Positions 12,459 to 27,098 of a stretch of 64,000 bases of DNA are shown here, piece by piece (within the stretch, counting starts at the first letter, position 1; the number at the start of each line of letters is the position of its first letter). This stretch comes from Trichostrongylus colubriformis (taxonomy: Eukaryota > Nematoda > Chromadorea > Rhabditida > Trichostrongylidae): positions 45,308,001 through 45,372,000 of the forward strand of contig OZ022256.1 of assembly GCA_963978905.1 (NCBI GenBank), read 5' to 3'. The position numbers and the translations under genes are program-made. The notes below the pieces were generated by a model, which saw only the letters and a program-made list of their open reading frames with translations, was not told the origin of the DNA and ran no database searches.

Positions 12459-15400
12459 GTGGCAACAGTTCTTCGTAGAGGAACACATTTCATTATCGGT
12501 TTCAACTTCATAGTACAACATCGGCAACAAGAAGAAATCCCAAGGTTGCTCACTAAAGATGACTCCAAAACATTAGCAGCGAGTGGTTTCGATCCACCTC
12601 TGAGTTATGGGACCAGCACGCTTCCACTGCGCCACGCTGCTGTGGCAACAGTTCTTCGTAGAGGAACACATTTCATTATCGGTTTCAACTTCATAGTACA
12701 ACATCGGCAACTAGAAGAAATCCCAAGGTTGCTCACTGAAGATGACTCCAAAACATTAGCAGCGAGTGGTTTCGATCCACCGGCCTCAGGGTTATGGGCC
12801 CAGCACGCTTCCACTGCGCCACGCTGCTGTGGCAACAGTATTTTTTGTAGAGGAACACATTTCGTTTACGGTTTCAACTTCATAGTACAACATCGGCAAT
12901 AAGACAAGATCACAAGCCTACTCACTCTAAAGGACTCCAAAACATTAGCAGCGAGTGGTTTCGATCCACCGACCTCTGGGTTATGGGCCCAGCACGCTTC
13001 CACTGCGCCACGCTGCTGTGGCAACAGTTTTTTGTAGAGGAACACATTTCATTTACGGTTTCAACTTCATAGTACAACATCGGCAATAAGACAAGATCAC
13101 AAGCCTACTCACTCTAAAGGACTCCAAAACATTAGCAGCGAGTGGTTTCGATCCACCGACCTCTGGGTTATGGGCCCAGCACGCTTACACTGCGCCACGC
13201 TGCTTTGGAAACAGTATTTTTTGTAGAGGAACACATTTCATTTACGGTTTCAACTTCATAGTACAACATCGGCAACTAGAAGAAATCCCAAGGTTGCTCA
13301 CTGAAGATGACTCCAAAACATTAGCAGCGAGTGGTTTCGATCCACCGACCTCTGGGTTATGGGCCCAGCACGCTTCCACTGCGCTACGCTGCTGTGGCAA
13401 CAGTTTTTCGTAGAGGAACACATTTCATTATCGGTTTCAACTTCATAGTACAACATCGGCAACTAGAAGAAATCCCAAGGTTGCTCACTGAAGATGACTC
13501 CAAAACAATAGCAGCGAGTGGTTTCGATCCACCGATCTCTGGGTTATGGGCCCAGCACTCTTCCACTGCGCCACGCTGCTGTGGCAACAGTTTTTCGTAG
13601 AGGAACACATTTCATTATCGGTTTCAACTTCATAGTACAACATCGGCAACTAGAAGAAATCCCAAGGTTGCTCACTGAAGATGACTCCAAAACATTAGCA
13701 GCGAGTGGTTTCGATCCACCGACCTCAGGGTTATGGGCCCAGCACGCTTCCACTGCGCCACGCTGCTGTGGCAACAGTATTTTTTGTAGAGGAACACACT
13801 TCGTTTACGGTTTCAACTTCATAGTACAACATCGGCAATAAGACAAGATCACAAGCCTACTCACTCTAAAGGACTCCAAAACATTAGCAGCGAGTGGTTT
13901 CGATCCACCGACCTCTGGGTTATGGGCCCAGCACGCTTCCACTGCGCCACGCTGCTGTGGCAACAGTATTTTTTGTAGAGGAACACATTTCATTTACGGT
14001 TTCAACTTCATAGTACAACATCGGCAATAAGACAAGATCACAAGCCTACTCATTCTAAAGGACTCCAAAACATTAGCAGCGAGTGGTTTCGATCCACCGA
14101 CCTCTGGGTTATGGGCCCAGCACGCTTCCACTGCGCCACGCTGCTGTGGTAACAGAATTTTTCGTAGAGGAACACATTTCATTTACGGTTTCAACTTCAT
14201 AGTACAACATCGGCAATAAGACAAGATCACAAGCCTACTCATTCTAAAGGACTCCAAAACATTAGCAGCGAGTGGTTTCGATCCACCGACCTCAGGGTTA
14301 TGGGCCCAGCACGCTTCCACTGCGCCACGCTGCTGTGGCAACAGTATTTTTTGTAGAGGAACACATTTCATTTACGGTTTCAACTTCATAGTACAACATC
14401 GGCAATAGGACAAGATCACAAGCCTATTCACTCTAAAGGACTCCAAAACATTAGCAGCGAGTGGTTTCGATCCACCGACCTCTGGGTTATGGGCCCAGCA
14501 CGCTTCCACTGCGCCACGCTGCTGTGGCAACAGTTTTTTGTAGAGGAACACATTTCATTTACGGTTTCAACTTCATAGTACAACATCGGCAATAAGACAA
14601 GATCACAAGCCTACTCACTCTAAAGGACTCCAAAACATTAGCAGCGAGTGGTTTCGATCCACCGACCTCTGGGTTATGGGCCCAGCACGCTTACACTGCG
14701 CCACGCTGCTTTGGAAACAGTATTTTTTGTAGAGGAACACATTTCATTATCGGTTTCAACTTCATAGTACAACATCGGCAACTAGAAGAAATCCCAAGGT
14801 TGCTCACTGAAGATGACTCCAAAACAATAGCAGCGAGTGGTTTCGATCCACCGATCTCTGGGTTATGGGCCCAGCACTCTTCCACTGCGCCACGCTGCTG
14901 TGGCAACAGTTTTTCGTAGAGGAACACATTTCATTATCGGTTTCAACTTCATAGTACAACATCGGCAACTAGAAGAAATCCCAAGGTTGCTCACTGAAGA
15001 TGACTCCAAAACATTAACAGCGAGTGGTTTCGATCCACCTCTGAGTTATGGGACCAGCACGCTTCCACTGCGCCACGCTGCTGTGGCAACAGTTCTTCGT
15101 AGAGGAACACATTTCATTATCGGTTTCAACTTCATAGTACAACATCGGCAACTAGAAGAAATCCCAAGGTTGCTCACTGAAGATGACTCCAAAACATTAG
15201 CAGCGAGTGGTTTCGATCCACCGGCCTCAGGGTTATGGGCCCAGCACGCTTCCACTGCGCCACGCTGCTGTGGCAACAGTATTTTTTGTAGAGGAACACA
15301 TTTCGTTTACGGTTTCAACTTCATAGTACAACATCGGCAATAAGACAAGATCACAAGCCTACTCATTCTAAAGGACTCCAAAACATTAGCAGCGAGTGGT

Positions 15401-17077
15401 TTCGATCCACCGACCTCTGGGTTATGGGCCCAGCACGCTTCCACTGCGCCACGCTGCTGTGGTAACAGAATTTTTCGTAGAGGAACACATTTCATTTACG
15501 GTTTCAACTTCATAGTACAACATCGGCAATAAGACAAGATCACAAGCCTACTCATTCTAAAGGACTCCAAAACATTAGCAGCGAGTGGTTTCGATCCACC
15601 GACCTCAGGGTTATGGGCCCAGCACGCTTCCACTGCGCCACGCTGCTGTGGCAACAGTATTTTTTGTAGAGGAACACATTTCATTTACGGTTTCAACTTC
15701 ATAGTACAACATCGGCAATAGGACAAGATCACAAGCCTATTCACTCTAAAGGACTCCAAAACATTAGCAGCGAGTGGTTTCGATCCACCGACCTCTGGGT
15801 TATGGGCCCAGCACGCTTCCACTGCGCCACGCTGCTGTGGCAACAGTTTTTTGTAGAGGAACACATTTCATTTACGGTTTCAACTTCATAGTACAACATC
15901 GGCAATAAGGCAAGATCACAAGCCTACTCACTCTAAAGGACTCCAAAACATTAGCAGCGAGTGGTTTCGATCCACCGACCTCTGGGTTATGGGCCCAGCA
16001 CGCTTACACTGCGCCACGCTGCTTTGGAAACAGTATTTTTTGTAGAGGAACACATTTCATTATCGGTTTCAACTTCATAGTACAACATCGGCAACTAGAA
16101 GAAATCCCAAGGTTGCTCACTGAAGATGACTCCAAAACAATAGCAGCGAGTGGTTTCGATCCACCGATCTCTGGGTTATGGGCCCAGCACTCTTCCACTG
16201 CGCCACGCTGCTGTGGCAACAGTTTTTCGTAGAGGAACACATTTCATTATCGGTTTCAACTTCATAGTACAACATCGGCAACTAGAAGAAATCCCAAGGT
16301 TGCTCACTGAAGATGACTCCAAAACATTAACAGCGAGTGGTTTCGATCCACCGACCTCAGGGTTATGGGCCCAGCACGCTTCCACTGCGCCACGCTGCTG
16401 TGGTAACAGAATTTTTCGTAGAGGAACACATTTCATTTACGGTTTCAACTTCATAGTACAACATCGGCAACAAGAAGAAATCCCAAGGTTGCTCACTAAA
16501 GATGACTCCAAAACATTAGCAGCGAGTGGTTTCGATCCACCTCTGAGTTATGGGACCAGCACGCTTCCACTGCGCCACGCTGCTGTGGCAACAGTTCTTC
16601 GTAGAGGAACACATTTCATTATCGGTTTCAACTTCATAGTACAACATCGGCAACTAGAAGAAATCCCAAGGTTGCTCACTGAAGATGACTCCAAAACATT
16701 AGCAGCGAGTGGTTTCGATCCACCGGCCTCAGGGTTATGGGCCCAGCACGCTTCCACTGCGCCACGCTGCTGTGGCAACAGTATTTTTTGTAGAGGAACA
16801 CATTTCGTTTACGGTTTCAACTTCATAGTACAACATCGGCAATAAGACAAGATCACAAGCCTACTCACTCTAAAGGACTCCAAAACATTAGCAGCGAGTG
16901 GTTTCGATCCACCGACCTCTGGGTTATGGGCCCAGCACGCTTCCACTGCGCCACGCTGCTGTGGTAACAGAATTTTTCGTAGAGGAACACATTTCATTTA
17001 CGGTTTCAACTTCATAGTACAACATCGGCAATAAGACAAGATCACAGGCCTACTCACTCTAAAGGACTCCAAAACAT

Positions 17078-17149
17078 TAGCAGCGAGTGGTTTCGATCCA
17101 CCGACCTCTGGGTTACGGTCCCAGCACGCTTCCACTGCGCCACGCTGCT
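17078..17149 (-). tRNA. CGU-anticodon initiator-type tRNA, copy 3 of 14
   Basis: Loop ACCGTAA, 3' flank cacaggcc. Here the right neighbour is a hybrid copy combining A42U with G19U, so a recombination breakpoint lies just beyond. Confidence 0.9.
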
Positions 17150-20100
17150 GTGGCAACAGTTTTTCGTAGAGGAACACATTTCATTATCGATTTCAACTTC
17201 ATAGTACAACATCGGCAACTAGAAGAAATCCCAAGGTTGCTCACTGAAGATGACTCCAAAACATTAGCAGCGAGTGGTTTCGATCCACCGACCTCAGGGT
17301 TATGGGCCCAGCACGCTTACACTGCGCCACGCTGCTTTGGAAACAGTATTTTTTGTAGAGGAACACATTTCATTTACGGTTTCAACTTCATAGTACAACA
17401 TCGGCAACTAGAAGAAATCCCAAGGTTGCTCACTGAAGATGACTCCAAAACATTAGCAGCGAGTGGTTTCGATCCACCGACCTCTGGGTTATGGGCCCAG
17501 CACGCTTCCACTGCGCTACGCTGCTGTGGCAACAGTTTTTCGTAGAGGAACACATTTCATTATCGGTTTCAACTTCATAGTACAACATCGGCAACTAGAA
17601 GAAATCCCAAGGTTGCTCACTGAAGATGACTCCAAAACAATAGCAGCGAGTGGTTTCGATCCACCGATCTCTGGGTTATGGGCCCAGCACTCTTCCACTG
17701 CGCCACGCTGCTGTGGCAACAGTTTTTCGTAGAGGAACACATTTCATTATCGGTTTCAACTTCATAGTACAACATCGGCAACTAGAAGAAATCCCAAGGT
17801 TGCTCACTGAAGATGACTCCAAAACATTAGCAGCGAGTGGTTTCGATCCACCGACCTCAGGGTTATGGGCCCAGCACGCTTCCACTGCGCCACGCTGCTG
17901 TGGCAACAGTATTTTTTGTAGAGGAACACACTTCGTTTACGGTTTCAACTTCATAGTACAACATCGGCAATAAGACAAGATCACAAGCCTACTCACTCTA
18001 AAGGACTCCAAAACATTAGCAGCGAGTGGTTTCGATCCACCGACCTCTGGGTTATGGGCCCAGCACGCTTCCACTGCGCCACGCTGCTGTGGCAACAGTA
18101 TTTTTTGTAGAGGAACACATTTCATTTACGGTTTCAACTTCATAGTACAACATCGGCAATAAGACAAGATCACAAGCCTACTCATTCTAAAGGACTCCAA
18201 AACATTAGCAGCGAGTGGTTTCGATCCACCGACCTCTGGGTTATGGGCCCAGCACGCTTCCACTGCGCCACGCTGCTGTGGTAACAGAATTTTTCGTAGA
18301 GGAACACATTTCATTTACGGTTTCAACTTCATAGTACAACATCGGCAATAAGACAAGATCACAAGCCTACTCATTCTAAAGGACTCCAAAACATTAGCAG
18401 CGAGTGGTTTCGATCCACCGACCTCAGGGTTATGGGCCCAGCACGCTTCCACTGCGCCACGCTGCTGTGGCAACAGTATTTTTTGTAGAGGAACACATTT
18501 CATTTACGGTTTCAACTTCATAGTACAACATCGGCAATAGGACAAGATCACAAGCCTATTCACTCTAAAGGACTCCAAAACATTAGCAGCGAGTGGTTTC
18601 GATCCACCGACCTCTGGGTTATGGGCCCAGCACGCTTCCACTGCGCCACGCTGCTGTGGCAACAGTTTTTTGTAGAGGAACACATTTCATTTACGGTTTC
18701 AACTTCATAGTACAACATCGGCAATAAGACAAGATCACAAGCCTACTCACTCTAAAGGACTCCAAAACATTAGCAGCGAGTGGTTTCGATCCACCGACCT
18801 CTGGGTTATGGGCCCAGCACGCTTACACTGCGCCACGCTGCTTTGGAAACAGTATTTTTTGTAGAGGAACACATTTCATTATCGGTTTCAACTTCATAGT
18901 ACAACATCGGCAACTAGAAGAAATCCCAAGGTTGCTCACTGAAGATGACTCCAAAACAATAGCAGCGAGTGGTTTCGATCCACCGATCTCTGGGTTATGG
19001 GCCCAGCACTCTTCCACTGCGCCACGCTGCTGTGGCAACAGTTTTTCGTAGAGGAACACATTTCATTATCGGTTTCAACTTCATAGTACAACATCGGCAA
19101 CTAGAAGAAATCCCAAGGTTGCTCACTGAAGATGACTCCAAAACATTAACAGCGAGTGGTTTCGATCCACCTCTGAGTTATGGGACCAGCACGCTTCCAC
19201 TGCGCCACGCTGCTGTGGCAACAGTTCTTCGTAGAGGAACACATTTCATTATCGGTTTCAACTTCATAGTACAACATCGGCAACTAGAAGAAATCCCAAG
19301 GTTGCTCACTGAAGATGACTCCAAAACATTAGCAGCGAGTGGTTTCGATCCACCGGCCTCAGGGTTATGGGCCCAGCACGCTTCCACTGCGCCACGCTGC
19401 TGTGGCAACAGTATTTTTTGTAGAGGAACACATTTCGTTTACGGTTTCAACTTCATAGTACAACATCGGCAATAAGACAAGATCACAAGCCTACTCATTC
19501 TAAAGGACTCCAAAACATTAGCAGCGAGTGGTTTCGATCCACCGACCTCTGGGTTATGGGCCCAGCACGCTTCCACTGCGCCACGCTGCTGTGGTAACAG
19601 AATTTTTCGTAGAGGAACACATTTCATTTACGGTTTCAACTTCATAGTACAACATCGGCAATAAGACAAGATCACAAGCCTACTCATTCTAAAGGACTCC
19701 AAAACATTAGCAGCGAGTGGTTTCGATCCACCGACCTCAGGGTTATGGGCCCAGCACGCTTCCACTGCGCCACGCTGCTGTGGCAACAGTATTTTTTGTA
19801 GAGGAACACATTTCATTTACGGTTTCAACTTCATAGTACAACATCGGCAATAGGACAAGATCACAAGCCTATTCACTCTAAAGGACTCCAAAACATTAGC
19901 AGCGAGTGGTTTCGATCCACCGACCTCTGGGTTATGGGCCCAGCACGCTTCCACTGCGCCACGCTGCTGTGGCAACAGTTTTTTGTAGAGGAACACATTT
20001 CATTTACGGTTTCAACTTCATAGTACAACATCGGCAATAAGGCAAGATCACAAGCCTACTCACTCTAAAGGACTCCAAAACATTAGCAGCGAGTGGTTTC

Positions 20101-21209
20101 GATCCACCGACCTCTGGGTTATGGGCCCAGCACGCTTACACTGCGCCACGCTGCTTTGGAAACAGTATTTTTTGTAGAGGAACACATTTCATTATCGGTT
20201 TCAACTTCATAGTACAACATCGGCAACTAGAAGAAATCCCAAGGTTGCTCACTGAAGATGACTCCAAAACAATAGCAGCGAGTGGTTTCGATCCACCGAT
20301 CTCTGGGTTATGGGCCCAGCACTCTTCCACTGCGCCACGCTGCTGTGGCAACAGTTTTTCGTAGAGGAACACATTTCATTATCGGTTTCAACTTCATAGT
20401 ACAACATCGGCAACTAGAAGAAATCCCAAGGTTGCTCACTGAAGATGACTCCAAAACATTAACAGCGAGTGGTTTCGATCCACCGACCTCAGGGTTATGG
20501 GCCCAGCACGCTTCCACTGCGCCACGCTGCTGTGGTAACAGAATTTTTCGTAGAGGAACACATTTCATTTACGGTTTCAACTTCATAGTACAACATCGGC
20601 AACAAGAAGAAATCCCAAGGTTGCTCACTAAAGATGACTCCAAAACATTAGCAGCGAGTGGTTTCGATCCACCTCTGAGTTATGGGACCAGCACGCTTCC
20701 ACTGCGCCACGCTGCTGTGGCAACAGTTCTTCGTAGAGGAACACATTTCATTATCGGTTTCAACTTCATAGTACAACATCGGCAACTAGAAGAAATCCCA
20801 AGGTTGCTCACTGAAGATGACTCCAAAACATTAGCAGCGAGTGGTTTCGATCCACCGGCCTCAGGGTTATGGGCCCAGCACGCTTCCACTGCGCCACGCT
20901 GCTGTGGCAACAGTATTTTTTGTAGAGGAACACATTTCGTTTACGGTTTCAACTTCATAGTACAACATCGGCAATAAGACAAGATCACAAGCCTACTCAC
21001 TCTAAAGGACTCCAAAACATTAGCAGCGAGTGGTTTCGATCCACCGACCTCTGGGTTATGGGCCCAGCACGCTTCCACTGCGCCACGCTGCTGTGGTAAC
21101 AGAATTTTTCGTAGAGGAACACATTTCATTTACGGTTTCAACTTCATAGTACAACATCGGCAATAAGACAAGATCACAGGCCTACTCACTCTAAAGGACT
21201 CCAAAACAT

Positions 21210-21281
21210 TAGCAGCGAGTGGTTTCGATCCACCGACCTCTGGGTTACGGTCCCAGCACGCTTCCACTGCGCCACGCTGCT
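21210..21281 (-). tRNA. CGU-anticodon initiator-type tRNA, copy 4 of 14
   Basis: Loop ACCGTAA, 3' flank cacaggcc, A42U right neighbour, then a 68-nt deleted copy and an A54U copy at 21,773. Confidence 0.9.
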
Positions 21282-21772
21282 GTGGCAACAGTTTTTCGTA
21301 GAGGAACACATTTCATTATCGATTTCAACTTCATAGTACAACATCGGCAACTAGAAGAAATCCCAAGGTTGCTCACTGAAGATGACTCCAAAACATTAGC
21401 AGCGAGTGGTTTCGATCCACCGACCTCAGGGTTATGGGCCCAGCACGCTTCCACTGCGCCACGCTGCTGTGGTAACAGAATTTTTCGTAGAGGAACACAT
21501 TTCATTTACGGTTTCAACTTCATAGTACAACATCGGCAACTAGAAGAAATCCCAAGGTTGCTCACTAAAGATGACTCCAAAACATTAGCAGCGAGTGGTT
21601 TCGATCCACCTCTGAGTTATGGGACCAGCACGCTTCCACTGCGCCACGCTGCTGTGGAAACAGTATTTTTTGTAGAGGAACACATTTCATTATCGGTTTC
21701 AACTTCATAGTACAACATCGGCAACTAGAAGAAATCCCGATGAAATGCTCACTGAAGGTGACTCCAAAACAT

Positions 21773-21844
21773 TAGCAGCGAGTGGTTTCGAACCACCGAC
21801 CTCTGGGTTATGGGCCCAGCACGCTTCCACTGCGCCACGCTGCT
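21773..21844 (-). tRNA. A54U initiator tRNA-Met, copy 2 of 16
   Basis: Leader gttcttcg with ttatcgg; preceded on the left by a 68-nt deleted copy. Confidence 0.9.
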
Positions 21845-23650
21845 GTGGCAACAGTTCTTCGTAGAGGAACACATTTCATTATCGGTTTCAACTTCATAGT
21901 ACAACATCGGCAACAAGAAGAAATCCCAAGGTTGCTCACTAAAGATGACTCCAAAACATTAGCAGCGAGTGGTTTCGATCCACCTCTGAGTTATGGGACC
22001 AGCACGCTTCCACTGCGCCACGCTGCTGTGGCAACAGTTCTTCGTAGAGGAACACATTTCATTATCGGTTTCAACTTCATAGTACAACATCGGCAACTAG
22101 AAGAAATCCCAAGGTTGCTCACTGAAGATGACTCCAAAACATTAGCAGCGAGTGGTTTCGATCCACCGGCCTCAGGGTTATGGGCCCAGCACGCTTCCAC
22201 TGCGCCACGCTGCTGTGGCAACAGTATTTTTTGTAGAGGAACACATTTCGTTTACGGTTTCAACTTCATAGTACAACATCGGCAATAAGACAAGATCACA
22301 AGCCTACTCATTCTAAAGGACTCCAAAACATTAGCAGCGAGTGGTTTCGATCCACCGACCTCTGGGTTATGGGCCCAGCACGCTTCCACTGCGCCACGCT
22401 GCTGTGGTAACAGAATTTTTCGTAGAGGAACACATTTCATTTACGGTTTCAACTTCATAGTACAACATCGGCAATAAGACAAGATCACAAGCCTACTCAT
22501 TCTAAAGGACTCCAAAACATTAGCAGCGAGTGGTTTCGATCCACCGACCTCAGGGTTATGGGCCCAGCACGCTTCCACTGCGCCACGCTGCTGTGGCAAC
22601 AGTATTTTTTGTAGAGGAACACATTTCATTTACGGTTTCAACTTCATAGTACAACATCGGCAATAGGACAAGATCACAAGCCTATTCACTCTAAAGGACT
22701 CCAAAACATTAGCAGCGAGTGGTTTCGATCCACCGACCTCTGGGTTATGGGCCCAGCACGCTTCCACTGCGCCACGCTGCTGTGGCAACAGTTTTTTGTA
22801 GAGGAACACATTTCATTTACGGTTTCAACTTCATAGTACAACATCGGCAATAAGACAAGATCACAAGCCTACTCACTCTAAAGGACTCCAAAACATTAGC
22901 AGCGAGTGGTTTCGATCCACCGACCTCTGGGTTATGGGCCCAGCACGCTTACACTGCGCCACGCTGCTTTGGAAACAGTATTTTTTGTAGAGGAACACAT
23001 TTCATTATCGGTTTCAACTTCATAGTACAACATCGGCAACTAGAAGAAATCCCAAGGTTGCTCACTGAAGATGACTCCAAAACAATAGCAGCGAGTGGTT
23101 TCGATCCACCGATCTCTGGGTTATGGGCCCAGCACTCTTCCACTGCGCCACGCTGCTGTGGCAACAGTTTTTCGTAGAGGAACACATTTCATTATCGGTT
23201 TCAACTTCATAGTACAACATCGGCAACTAGAAGAAATCCCAAGGTTGCTCACTGAAGATGACTCCAAAACATTAACAGCGAGTGGTTTCGATCCACCGAC
23301 CTCAGGGTTATGGGCCCAGCACGCTTCCACTGCGCCACGCTGCTGTGGTAACAGAATTTTTCGTAGAGGAACACATTTCATTTACGGTTTCAACTTCATA
23401 GTACAACATCGGCAATAAGACAAGATCACAAGCCTACTCACTCTAAAGGACTCCAAAACATTAGCAGCGAGTGGTTTCGATCCACCGACCTCTGGGTTAT
23501 GGGCCCAGCACGCTTCCACTGCGCCACGCTGCTGTGGTAACAGAATTTTTCGTAGAGGAACACATTTCATTTACGGTTTCAACTTCATAGTACAACATCG
23601 GCAATAAGACAAGATCACAGGCCTACTCACTCTAAAGGACTCCAAAACAT

Positions 23651-23722
23651 TAGCAGCGAGTGGTTTCGATCCACCGACCTCTGGGTTACGGTCCCAGCAC
23701 GCTTCCACTGCGCCACGCTGCT
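23651..23722 (-). tRNA. CGU-anticodon initiator-type tRNA, copy 5 of 14
   Basis: Loop ACCGTAA, 3' flank cacaggcc; followed by the same neighbours as copy 4, at an offset of 2,441 bp. Confidence 0.9.
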
Positions 23723-24213
23723 GTGGCAACAGTTTTTCGTAGAGGAACACATTTCATTATCGATTTCAACTTCATAGTACAACATCGGCAACTAGAAGAA
23801 ATCCCAAGGTTGCTCACTGAAGATGACTCCAAAACATTAGCAGCGAGTGGTTTCGATCCACCGACCTCAGGGTTATGGGCCCAGCACGCTTCCACTGCGC
23901 CACGCTGCTGTGGTAACAGAATTTTTCGTAGAGGAACACATTTCATTTACGGTTTCAACTTCATAGTACAACATCGGCAACTAGAAGAAATCCCAAGGTT
24001 GCTCACTAAAGATGACTCCAAAACATTAGCAGCGAGTGGTTTCGATCCACCTCTGAGTTATGGGACCAGCACGCTTCCACTGCGCCACGCTGCTGTGGAA
24101 ACAGTATTTTTTGTAGAGGAACACATTTCATTATCGGTTTCAACTTCATAGTACAACATCGGCAACTAGAAGAAATCCCGATGAAATGCTCACTGAAGGT
24201 GACTCCAAAACAT

Positions 24214-24285
24214 TAGCAGCGAGTGGTTTCGAACCACCGACCTCTGGGTTATGGGCCCAGCACGCTTCCACTGCGCCACGCTGCT
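24214..24285 (-). tRNA. A54U initiator tRNA-Met, copy 3 of 16
   Basis: Same arrangement as copy 2, offset 2,441 bp. Confidence 0.9.
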
Positions 24286-26463
24286 GTGGCAACAGTTCTT
24301 CGTAGAGGAACACATTTCATTATCGGTTTCAACTTCATAGTACAACATCGGCAACAAGAAGAAATCCCAAGGTTGCTCACTAAAGATGACTCCAAAACAT
24401 TAGCAGCGAGTGGTTTCGATCCACCTCTGAGTTATGGGACCAGCACGCTTCCACTGCGCCACGCTGCTGTGGCAACAGTTCTTCGTAGAGGAACACATTT
24501 CATTATCGGTTTCAACTTCATAGTACAACATCGGCAACTAGAAGAAATCCCAAGGTTGCTCACTGAAGATGACTCCAAAACATTAGCAGCGAGTGGTTTC
24601 GATCCACCGGCCTCAGGGTTATGGGCCCAGCACGCTTCCACTGCGCCACGCTGCTGTGGCAACAGTATTTTTTGTAGAGGAACACATTTCGTTTACGGTT
24701 TCAACTTCATAGTACAACATCGGCAATAAGACAAGATCACAAGCCTACTCATTCTAAAGGACTCCAAAACATTAGCAGCGAGTGGTTTCGATCCACCGAC
24801 CTCTGGGTTATGGGCCCAGCACGCTTCCACTGCGCCACGCTGCTGTGGTAACAGAATTTTTCGTAGAGGAACACATTTCATTTACGGTTTCAACTTCATA
24901 GTACAACATCGGCAATAAGACAAGATCACAAGCCTACTCATTCTAAAGGACTCCAAAACATTAGCAGCGAGTGGTTTCGATCCACCGACCTCAGGGTTAT
25001 GGGCCCAGCACGCTTCCACTGCGCCACGCTGCTGTGGCAACAGTATTTTTTGTAGAGGAACACATTTCATTTACGGTTTCAACTTCATAGTACAACATCG
25101 GCAATAGGACAAGATCACAAGCCTATTCACTCTAAAGGACTCCAAAACATTAGCAGCGAGTGGTTTCGATCCACCGACCTCTGGGTTATGGGCCCAGCAC
25201 GCTTCCACTGCGCCACGCTGCTGTGGCAACAGTTTTTTGTAGAGGAACACATTTCATTTACGGTTTCAACTTCATAGTACAACATCGGCAATAAGACAAG
25301 ATCACAAGCCTACTCACTCTAAAGGACTCCAAAACATTAGCAGCGAGTGGTTTCGATCCACCGACCTCTGGGTTATGGGCCCAGCACGCTTACACTGCGC
25401 CACGCTGCTTTGGAAACAGTATTTTTTGTAGAGGAACACATTTCATTATCGGTTTCAACTTCATAGTACAACATCGGCAACTAGAAGAAATCCCAAGGTT
25501 GCTCACTGAAGATGACTCCAAAACAATAGCAGCGAGTGGTTTCGATCCACCGATCTCTGGGTTATGGGCCCAGCACTCTTCCACTGCGCCACGCTGCTGT
25601 GGCAACAGTTTTTCGTAGAGGAACACATTTCATTATCGGTTTCAACTTCATAGTACAACATCGGCAACTAGAAGAAATCCCAAGGTTGCTCACTGAAGAT
25701 GACTCCAAAACATTAACAGCGAGTGGTTTCGATCCACCGACCTCAGGGTTATGGGCCCAGCACGCTTCCACTGCGCCACGCTGCTGTGGTAACAGAATTT
25801 TTCGTAGAGGAACACATTTCATTTACGGTTTCAACTTCATAGTACAACATCGGCAACAAGAAGAAATCCCAAGGTTGCTCACTAAAGATGACTCCAAAAC
25901 ATTAGCAGCGAGTGGTTTCGATCCACCTCTGAGTTATGGGACCAGCACGCTTCCACTGCGCCACGCTGCTGTGGCAACAGTTCTTCGTAGAGGAACACAT
26001 TTCATTATCGGTTTCAACTTCATAGTACAACATCGGCAACTAGAAGAAATCCCAAGGTTGCTCACTGAAGATGACTCCAAAACATTAGCAGCGAGTGGTT
26101 TCGATCCACCGGCCTCAGGGTTATGGGCCCAGCACGCTTCCACTGCGCCACGCTGCTGTGGCAACAGTATTTTTTGTAGAGGAACACATTTCGTTTACGG
26201 TTTCAACTTCATAGTACAACATCGGCAATAAGACAAGATCACAAGCCTACTCACTCTAAAGGACTCCAAAACATTAGCAGCGAGTGGTTTCGATCCACCG
26301 ACCTCTGGGTTATGGGCCCAGCACGCTTCCACTGCGCCACGCTGCTGTGGTAACAGAATTTTTCGTAGAGGAACACATTTCATTTACGGTTTCAACTTCA
26401 TAGTACAACATCGGCAATAAGACAAGATCACAGGCCTACTCACTCTAAAGGACTCCAAAACAT

Positions 26464-26535
26464 TAGCAGCGAGTGGTTTCGATCCACCGACCTCTGGGTT
26501 ACGGTCCCAGCACGCTTCCACTGCGCCACGCTGCT
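26464..26535 (-). tRNA. CGU-anticodon initiator-type tRNA, copy 6 of 14
   Basis: Loop ACCGTAA, 3' flank cacaggcc; offset 2,813 bp from copy 5. Confidence 0.9.
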
Positions 26536-27026
26536 GTGGCAACAGTTTTTCGTAGAGGAACACATTTCATTATCGATTTCAACTTCATAGTACAACATCG
26601 GCAACTAGAAGAAATCCCAAGGTTGCTCACTGAAGATGACTCCAAAACATTAGCAGCGAGTGGTTTCGATCCACCGACCTCAGGGTTATGGGCCCAGCAC
26701 GCTTCCACTGCGCCACGCTGCTGTGGTAACAGAATTTTTCGTAGAGGAACACATTTCATTTACGGTTTCAACTTCATAGTACAACATCGGCAACTAGAAG
26801 AAATCCCAAGGTTGCTCACTAAAGATGACTCCAAAACATTAGCAGCGAGTGGTTTCGATCCACCTCTGAGTTATGGGACCAGCACGCTTCCACTGCGCCA
26901 CGCTGCTGTGGAAACAGTATTTTTTGTAGAGGAACACATTTCATTATCGGTTTCAACTTCATAGTACAACATCGGCAACTAGAAGAAATCCCGATGAAAT
27001 GCTCACTGAAGGTGACTCCAAAACAT

Positions 27027-27098
27027 TAGCAGCGAGTGGTTTCGAACCACCGACCTCTGGGTTATGGGCCCAGCACGCTTCCACTGCGCCACGCTGCT
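27027..27098 (-). tRNA. A54U initiator tRNA-Met, copy 4 of 16
   Basis: Followed to the right by a spacer of the ataagacaag family instead of the usual aacaagaag form, so its right flank is recombined. Confidence 0.9.

Larger units (their letters stand above)
13322..21585 (-). repeat. Higher-order repeat, two copies of 4,132 bp (22 monomers)
   Basis: Copies start at 13,322 and 17,454. A marker unit with plus-strand gcgctacg instead of gcgccacg (also at 9,381) lies at each start, and allele order matches at 4,132-bp offset throughout (13,805/17,937; 14,837/18,969; 16,004/20,136; 16,150/20,282). The preceding block from 9,381 is a 3,941-bp relative, one monomer shorter. Confidence 0.85.
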
